In this document: positions 60,189 to 64,000 of the stretch, piece after piece | Layout of the letters: every line of letters starts with the position of its first letter | How positions within the stretch are numbered: position 1 is the first letter of the stretch | NCBI GenBank assembly: GCA_020633295.1 | Contig: JACKDW010000005.1 | Location: 310,001 to 374,000, forward strand | Direction: 5' to 3' | Length of the DNA: 64,000 nt | Source of the DNA: Myxococcales bacterium | GTDB lineage: Bacteria > Myxococcota_A > Polyangia > Nannocystales > Nannocystaceae | Position numbers and translations under genes: made by a program | The notes under the pieces: generated by a model | Database searches by the model: none | What the model was told of the DNA's origin: nothing | The model's input: the letters and a program-made list of their open reading frames with translations, nothing else

Positions 60189-60932
60189 TCACGGCTCGAT
60201 CCGGACGCCGCGGCGCACCACGATCGCCGAGCCCTCGGCGAGGAAGGCCGAGCTCGGCGCCTGCTCCTCGCGCAGCACGTCCGCGAACTCCTCGCCGTAC
60301 AGCGCCGCCGCGTCGCACACGAGCTGGCTGCGCTCGGCCGGCCACACGCGCCAGGGCGGGTGCTCGACGCGGTACTCCATGCAGCCGCCGCCCTGCTGGG
60401 CCGCGTAGCCCCAGTAGTGCTCGGCGATAAACTCGGCCTCCGTCCCCGACGCCATCGCCTGCGGCTCGCCGCGCGCCGTCACGCTCACGCTGTTCCAGCG
60501 CCCGGCGGGACCGCGCGTGCGCCAGCCGTACTCGACGCTGAGCTCGTCGCCGTGCTCGATCTGATGGCGCATGCGCAGCGCCTGGTAGTTCTCGTTGTAG
60601 ATCGTCCGCGCGACCCAGGCGATCGCCGCGCGCGGGACCAGCTCCTTGATGAACACGACGCCGCGCCGCCACCCCTCGGGGCCCCTGCGGCGCACGTAGA
60701 AGCGCAGGTTGACCTCTTCGAAGTTGACGTGGAACGGGATCGGCAGCCCGAGCACGCGCGTGCGCTGGAACATGAAGCCGACCACGCTGATGAACACGCG
60801 CCCGTCCCAGCGATCGAGCTCGGTGCCCGCGGGCACGCGCGCGCGCAGCAGCGACGGCTCGACCTCGTAGTTGAGCATCGCGAGGTAGCGCCACTGCGCC
60901 GTCAGGAATCGCCCAGGGATCTCGCCGCCCAT
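60189..60932 (-). CDS. DUF2071 (YqjF-like) family protein
   Basis: 247 residues from the ATG at 60932, which has GGAGGG 5 nt upstream. DUF2071 features: FLTAQWRYLAMLNYEVEPSL, LLRARVPAGTELDRWDGRVF, ISVVGFMFQRTRVLGLPIPF and FEEVNLRFYVRRRGPEG. A late segment EFIAEHYWGYAAQQGG is also conserved. The family's biochemical role is unknown. It is cytoplasmic, with no signal peptide. Confidence 0.88.
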   Translation of the reverse strand: MGGEIPGRFLTAQWRYLAMLNYEVEPSLLRARVPAGTELDRWDGRVFISVVGFMFQRTRVLGLPIPFHVNFEEVNLRFYVRRRGPEGWRRGVVFIKELVPRAAIAWVARTIYNENYQALRMRHQIEHGDELSVEYGWRTRGPAGRWNSVSVTARGEPQAMASGTEAEFIAEHYWGYAAQQGGGCMEYRVEHPPWRVWPAERSQLVCDAAALYGEEFADVLREEQAPSSAFLAEGSAIVVRRGVRIEP

Positions 60933-61061
60933 GCACCCTCCGCAGCGGCGCTCGACCGCGCGCCGCTCATCGGGAGAGTACCGAGCCCGCGCCGCGCCGC
61001 GAAGCGACACTCGCCGCGGGCGCGTGAACGCCCGTCGACGTCGCTCGCGCGCGCGCGCCCG

Positions 61062-61808
61062 TCAGCGATCGCGCGCCGCGTCGCCGCGCGGCGGATCCCA
61101 GGCCGAGACCTCGTCGAGCGACTTGCGCTGAAGGTCAGGTACGCGGGCGTCGGCCGCGGGGTAGCCGACCGGGAACAGGATGAAGGGTCGCTCGTGCTCG
61201 GGGCGCCCGAGGATCTTGGTCAAGAAGCCCATCGGGCTCGGGGTGTGCGTGAGCGTGACGAGGCCCATCGTGTGGACCGCCGCGATGAACAGGCCGCAGG
61301 CCAGGCCGACGCTCTCCTTGACGTAGAAGTGCTTGATCTTGCCGCCGTCGTCGTCGACCCCGTGTCGCTGCTCGAACGCGACGACGATCCACGGGACGAG
61401 CTCGAGGTAGGGCTTGCTCGCGTCGGTGCCGAGGGGTCGCAGCGCCTCGCGCCACTCGTCGGACATGCGGCGCGCGTAGGTCTCGCGCTCCTCGGCCTCG
61501 GCGGCGAGCCGGATCTCGCGCTTGATCCCGGGGTCGCTGACGGCGACGAAGGTCCACGGCTGCCGGTGCGCGCCGGAGGGCGCGGTCGAGGCCGTGCGGA
61601 TCGCGAGCTCGATCAGCGCGCGCGGCACCGGGTCCGCGCTGAAGTGGCGGACGCTGCGGCGCTGATCCATGCGCGCGTAGAACTCCTCGGCGCGCGCGCG
61701 CATGCGCTCCGGCGAGAGGCGCTCGGGCCGGTAGGGGACGAAGGGGTATGGCTCGGGCTCGCGCGCGAGCGAGCGCGGCGAGTCGGGGCGCGTGGGGTCG
61801 TCAGGCAT
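61062..61808 (-). CDS. nitroreductase-family FMN oxidoreductase
   Basis: 248 residues. The FMN-binding core is typical: RMDQRRSVRHFSADPVPRAL, ELAIRTASTAPSGAHRQPWT, then VGLACGLFIAAVHTMGLVTL and FILFPVGYPA. The sequence is closest to the iodotyrosine deiodinase-like/BluB-like branch of nitroreductases. The electron acceptor is unknown. It precedes the DUF2071 gene on the same strand by 130 nt. Confidence 0.9.
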   Translation of the reverse strand: MPDDPTRPDSPRSLAREPEPYPFVPYRPERLSPERMRARAEEFYARMDQRRSVRHFSADPVPRALIELAIRTASTAPSGAHRQPWTFVAVSDPGIKREIRLAAEAEERETYARRMSDEWREALRPLGTDASKPYLELVPWIVVAFEQRHGVDDDGGKIKHFYVKESVGLACGLFIAAVHTMGLVTLTHTPSPMGFLTKILGRPEHERPFILFPVGYPAADARVPDLQRKSLDEVSAWDPPRGDAARDR

Positions 61809-61857
61809 GGCGCGGCTTGCTCTTGTGAAATGACTCTCGAGACACCTTGATTCGAGC

Positions 61858-62427
61858 TCACGCGCCCAGCAGCGCGAGCGCCCGCTCGAGCGCGGCGACG
61901 TGCGGGTCGTGGACGCCGAGCTGCCGGAGCGACTCCGCGAGGCGGAGCAGGTACTCGCGGTTGCTGCCGCTCGGGCCGCGCGAACGCGCGATCTGTCGCG
62001 CGATCTCGTCGAGCGACGCGGGCCCGAGGTAATTCGGGTTCTCGGGCGTGGCGACGTAGGTCAGCGCCTCGACCGCGCGCCCCGGCGGCGAGCGCCGCGA
62101 CGCGCTCGCGCGGGCCGGCGCGCGCAGCGGCTCCGCCTGGACGACGACGCGCTCGTAGCCGCCCTGCTCGCGCACGTCGAGCGTCTCGAGCACGCGCGCG
62201 GCCTCGTCGGGGGAAATCTCATAGACCACGCCGAAGACGCGCTCTCTGGCGTCGGGGACCAGGGTAACGACGCGCCCGGGCGCGCCGGGGATCCCCCTGT
62301 GATCGGTCGAGCCCTGGTAGAACCGCCGCGTCCAGCCGCGCACGCAGGCCGCGTGCTGCCGCGCGTAGGCGAAGGCGGGGCGCCAGACCAGCGAGCCGTA
62401 GGCGAAGATGCGGAGGGTCGAGGTCAT
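61858..62427 (-). CDS. gamma-glutamylcyclotransferase, ChaC type
   Basis: 189 residues. The ChaC start RIFAYGSLVWRPAF holds the glycine-rich loop. The catalytic Glu lies in LDVREQGGYERV, and YLLRLAESLRQLGVHD closes the fold. ChaC enzymes split gamma-glutamyl peptides such as glutathione into 5-oxoproline and Cys-Gly. The neighbouring membrane dipeptidase could then split Cys-Gly, so a small glutathione or gamma-glutamyl peptide turnover unit is possible, although ChaC should be cytoplasmic and the dipeptidase exported. An intergenic 136 nt separates the two. Confidence 0.9.
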   Translation of the reverse strand: MTSTLRIFAYGSLVWRPAFAYARQHAACVRGWTRRFYQGSTDHRGIPGAPGRVVTLVPDARERVFGVVYEISPDEAARVLETLDVREQGGYERVVVQAEPLRAPARASASRRSPPGRAVEALTYVATPENPNYLGPASLDEIARQIARSRGPSGSNREYLLRLAESLRQLGVHDPHVAALERALALLGA

Positions 62428-62563
62428 CGCTCCACGCGACGATCGGCGCCGCCGCGGCTGCTTGTCAACCTCGAGCCGGGCGCGGCGTGAGTTCGCGTAC
62501 GACGTCGGCGCGGCCGCGCCCGCGGCGACATGCTCCCCAGGACAGGAGGTCTCTCGACGCGCC

Positions 62564-63871
62564 TCAGCCAGCCGCGCGCTCCAGGACCGCGTCCCAGACG
62601 CGCAGCGCGTTCTCGCCGGCGATCTTCGCGAGCTCGTCGTCGTCGTGACCGCGCGCGAGCAGCTCGGCCAGCAGGTTGGGGTACATCGAGACGTCCTTGA
62701 GCCCCGTCGGCAGGCTGTCGCCCAGGCCGTCGAAGTCCGAGCCGAGCCCGACGTGGTCGACGCCGACCAGCGCGATGACGTGCTCGACGTGATCAGCGAC
62801 CTGGCCGACGGACGCGAAGTCGACCGGCGGCCGCTCGGCCCGCCACGCCTCGAGGCGGGCGCGCCCCGCCGCGCTGTCGTCGTCGAGCCCCTCGGCCTCG
62901 AGCAGCGCCTGCTCGGCCTCGCGCCGGCGCCGGTACTCGTCGCTGATGAAGCTCGAGCCGAAGTTGATCATGATCACGCCGCCCGCCTTGGCGAGCGCGC
63001 GGATCATCTCGTCGCTCATGTTCCGCTGCCAGCCTGGCGTGAAGCGTCGACACGAGGAGTGCGAGGCGAGCACGGGCGCGCGGCTGAGCTCGAGCACCTG
63101 CCAGAACGCCTCGTCCGAGACGTGCGAGACGTCGATGATGACGCCGAGCCGGTTCATCTCGGCGACGACCTGCCTGCCGAACTCGCTCAGGCCGCCGTGC
63201 GTGCGCGCGTCGTCGAAGGAGGAGTCGCTGATGTGGTTGTCGCGCGAGTGCGTGAGCGTGATGTACCGGACCCCGCGCGCGTGAAAGTGGGCGAGCTTGG
63301 CGAGGTCGCCCGCGAGCGGAGCGCCGTTCTCCATGCCCAGCGCGAGCGAGAGCTTCCCGGCTTGGAAGTGCTCGCGGACCTCGGCGGGCGTGCGCGCGAG
63401 CGCGAGCGCGTCGGGGGCACGCGCGATGATCGACTCGACGGAGTCGATGAGGCGGTCGGCGAACTCCGTGGCGCCGCCGCGCTCCTCGTAGCTCGAGGGC
63501 ACGTAGATCGACATGAAGGGGGCGTTGAGCCCCCCCGCGCGGGCGCGCGGGAGGTCGAAGTCGCCGCCCTCGGTCGCGCGCGTGACGTCCTCCGTGATCG
63601 CGCCGCCGGGCGCGCGCGTCTTCTCGAGCCGGAACGGCACGTCGATGTGACCGTCGACGATGATCAGCGCGCGCGCCAGTTCGCCCGCGCGCGCCAGCAG
63701 GGCCGCGTGCTCGTCGGCGGATCTCGGCGCTTGATGAACCTGGTCTTCGGGACTAGTCGCCGGCGCCGGCTGAGGCGTCGACGCGGCCGGTCGGGGTCGC
63801 GCCCCCGGGTTGCAGGCGAGCAGCCCGAGCAGCCCGAACCCGGCGAGCCCGACGCGCAGACGGTCCTTCAC
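62564..63871 (-). CDS. membrane dipeptidase (renal dipeptidase family), lipoprotein
   Basis: 435 residues. The leader ends in GLLGLLAC. A Pro/Ala linker leads to a peptidase M19 domain: metal ligands in IIVDGHIDVPF (His and Asp), the bridging Glu in LGMENGAPL, then THSRDNHISD, VIIDVSHVSD and LASHSSCRRF, and GLGSDFDG near residue 370. Zn-dependent M19 enzymes cleave dipeptides (including Cys-Gly) and beta-lactams. As a lipoprotein it works in the periplasm or on the surface. It is oriented like the ChaC gene. Confidence 0.92.
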   Translation of the reverse strand: MKDRLRVGLAGFGLLGLLACNPGARPRPAASTPQPAPATSPEDQVHQAPRSADEHAALLARAGELARALIIVDGHIDVPFRLEKTRAPGGAITEDVTRATEGGDFDLPRARAGGLNAPFMSIYVPSSYEERGGATEFADRLIDSVESIIARAPDALALARTPAEVREHFQAGKLSLALGMENGAPLAGDLAKLAHFHARGVRYITLTHSRDNHISDSSFDDARTHGGLSEFGRQVVAEMNRLGVIIDVSHVSDEAFWQVLELSRAPVLASHSSCRRFTPGWQRNMSDEMIRALAKAGGVIMINFGSSFISDEYRRRREAEQALLEAEGLDDDSAAGRARLEAWRAERPPVDFASVGQVADHVEHVIALVGVDHVGLGSDFDGLGDSLPTGLKDVSMYPNLLAELLARGHDDDELAKIAGENALRVWDAVLERAAG

Positions 63872-64000
63872 GCGCCGACGCTGACACAGAAATCCAGGGT
63901 AGAAAAGCGCCCGAAATCGCGGCCTGGTACCAAGAGCCAGCCCCGCGAATGCGCGCGACGCGTCAGCTCACACGTAGCTGTACGCCGCCCGTCGTTCGCT
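63872..64000. other. intergenic, right edge of window
   Basis: Upstream sequence of the membrane dipeptidase gene. No gene or clear promoter box is seen before the window ends. Confidence 0.3.

Overview
The window is about 70% GC with G/C in nearly every third codon position. It looks like a chromosomal segment of a myxobacterium (Myxococcota), probably close to the Nannocystis/Enhygromyxa group. Pointers are the many secreted lipoproteins that start with a lipobox followed by a Thr/Ser/Gly-rich linker, DUF4215-type Cys repeats (CGNG..ESGEQCDDGN), a Hanks-type Ser/Thr kinase with an AgmX-like tail, a TIGR03790 protein, and the TIGR03805/TIGR03806 pair. I saw no phage, plasmid, IS or CRISPR module. 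The one tRNA is tRNA-Gly(CCC) at 53.02 kb. The species assignment is inference from gene content only.

Layout. 0-9 kb: a truncated membrane protein, a strong candidate structured RNA (five stem-loops ending in an intrinsic terminator), a START-like protein, a YbhN-like membrane protein, an FAH-family hydrolase, an ECF-type sigma factor, a CASTOR/POLLUX-type ion channel and a LysR regulator divergent from a cupin lipoprotein. 9-19 kb: a TerB-Coq4 fusion, small hydrolases, a DUF4386 membrane protein, a PhoD phosphatase, a small gene with an in-frame TGA, a membrane-anchored nuclease-like protein, a frameshifted QueA-like gene, an SDR and an XRE-cupin regulator. 19-30 kb: a secreted charged coiled-coil protein with a lipoprotein, enoyl-CoA hydratase, a voltage-gated K+ channel with a zinc ribbon, ExbD, TIGR03790, a peroxiredoxin and two large repeat lipoproteins. 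30-37 kb: an apparent envelope redox locus (beta-helix lipoprotein, diheme cytochrome, VKOR-DsbA fusion), then a Cys-poor repeat lipoprotein, LolA and a Spy-like protein.

37-53 kb: an Eco57I-like DNA methyltransferase, FtsK (split over two overlapping frames), an OmpA/MotB-like lipoprotein, a TPR-like protein, the kinase, a beta-propeller-like lipoprotein, a CoA ligase/creatininase pair and 5-formyl-THF cyclo-ligase. 53-64 kb: tRNA-Gly with terminator, a wrecked VWA gene, another propeller lipoprotein, an 892-residue carboxypeptidase-regulatory-repeat protein, a STAS-like protein with a 102-bp tandem duplication behind it, DUF2071, nitroreductase, ChaC and a lipoprotein membrane dipeptidase.

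Three themes cross the window. Envelope and secreted proteins dominate. Many start codons sit exactly 6-7 nt after a TANNNT hexamer with no Shine-Dalgarno sequence, suggesting widespread leaderless transcription. Frame breaks recur in queA, the SDR, the methyltransferase and ftsK, mostly at G/C runs or low-complexity repeats; these may be sequencing indels. The VWA gene carries several lesions outside such runs and looks like a real pseudogene.
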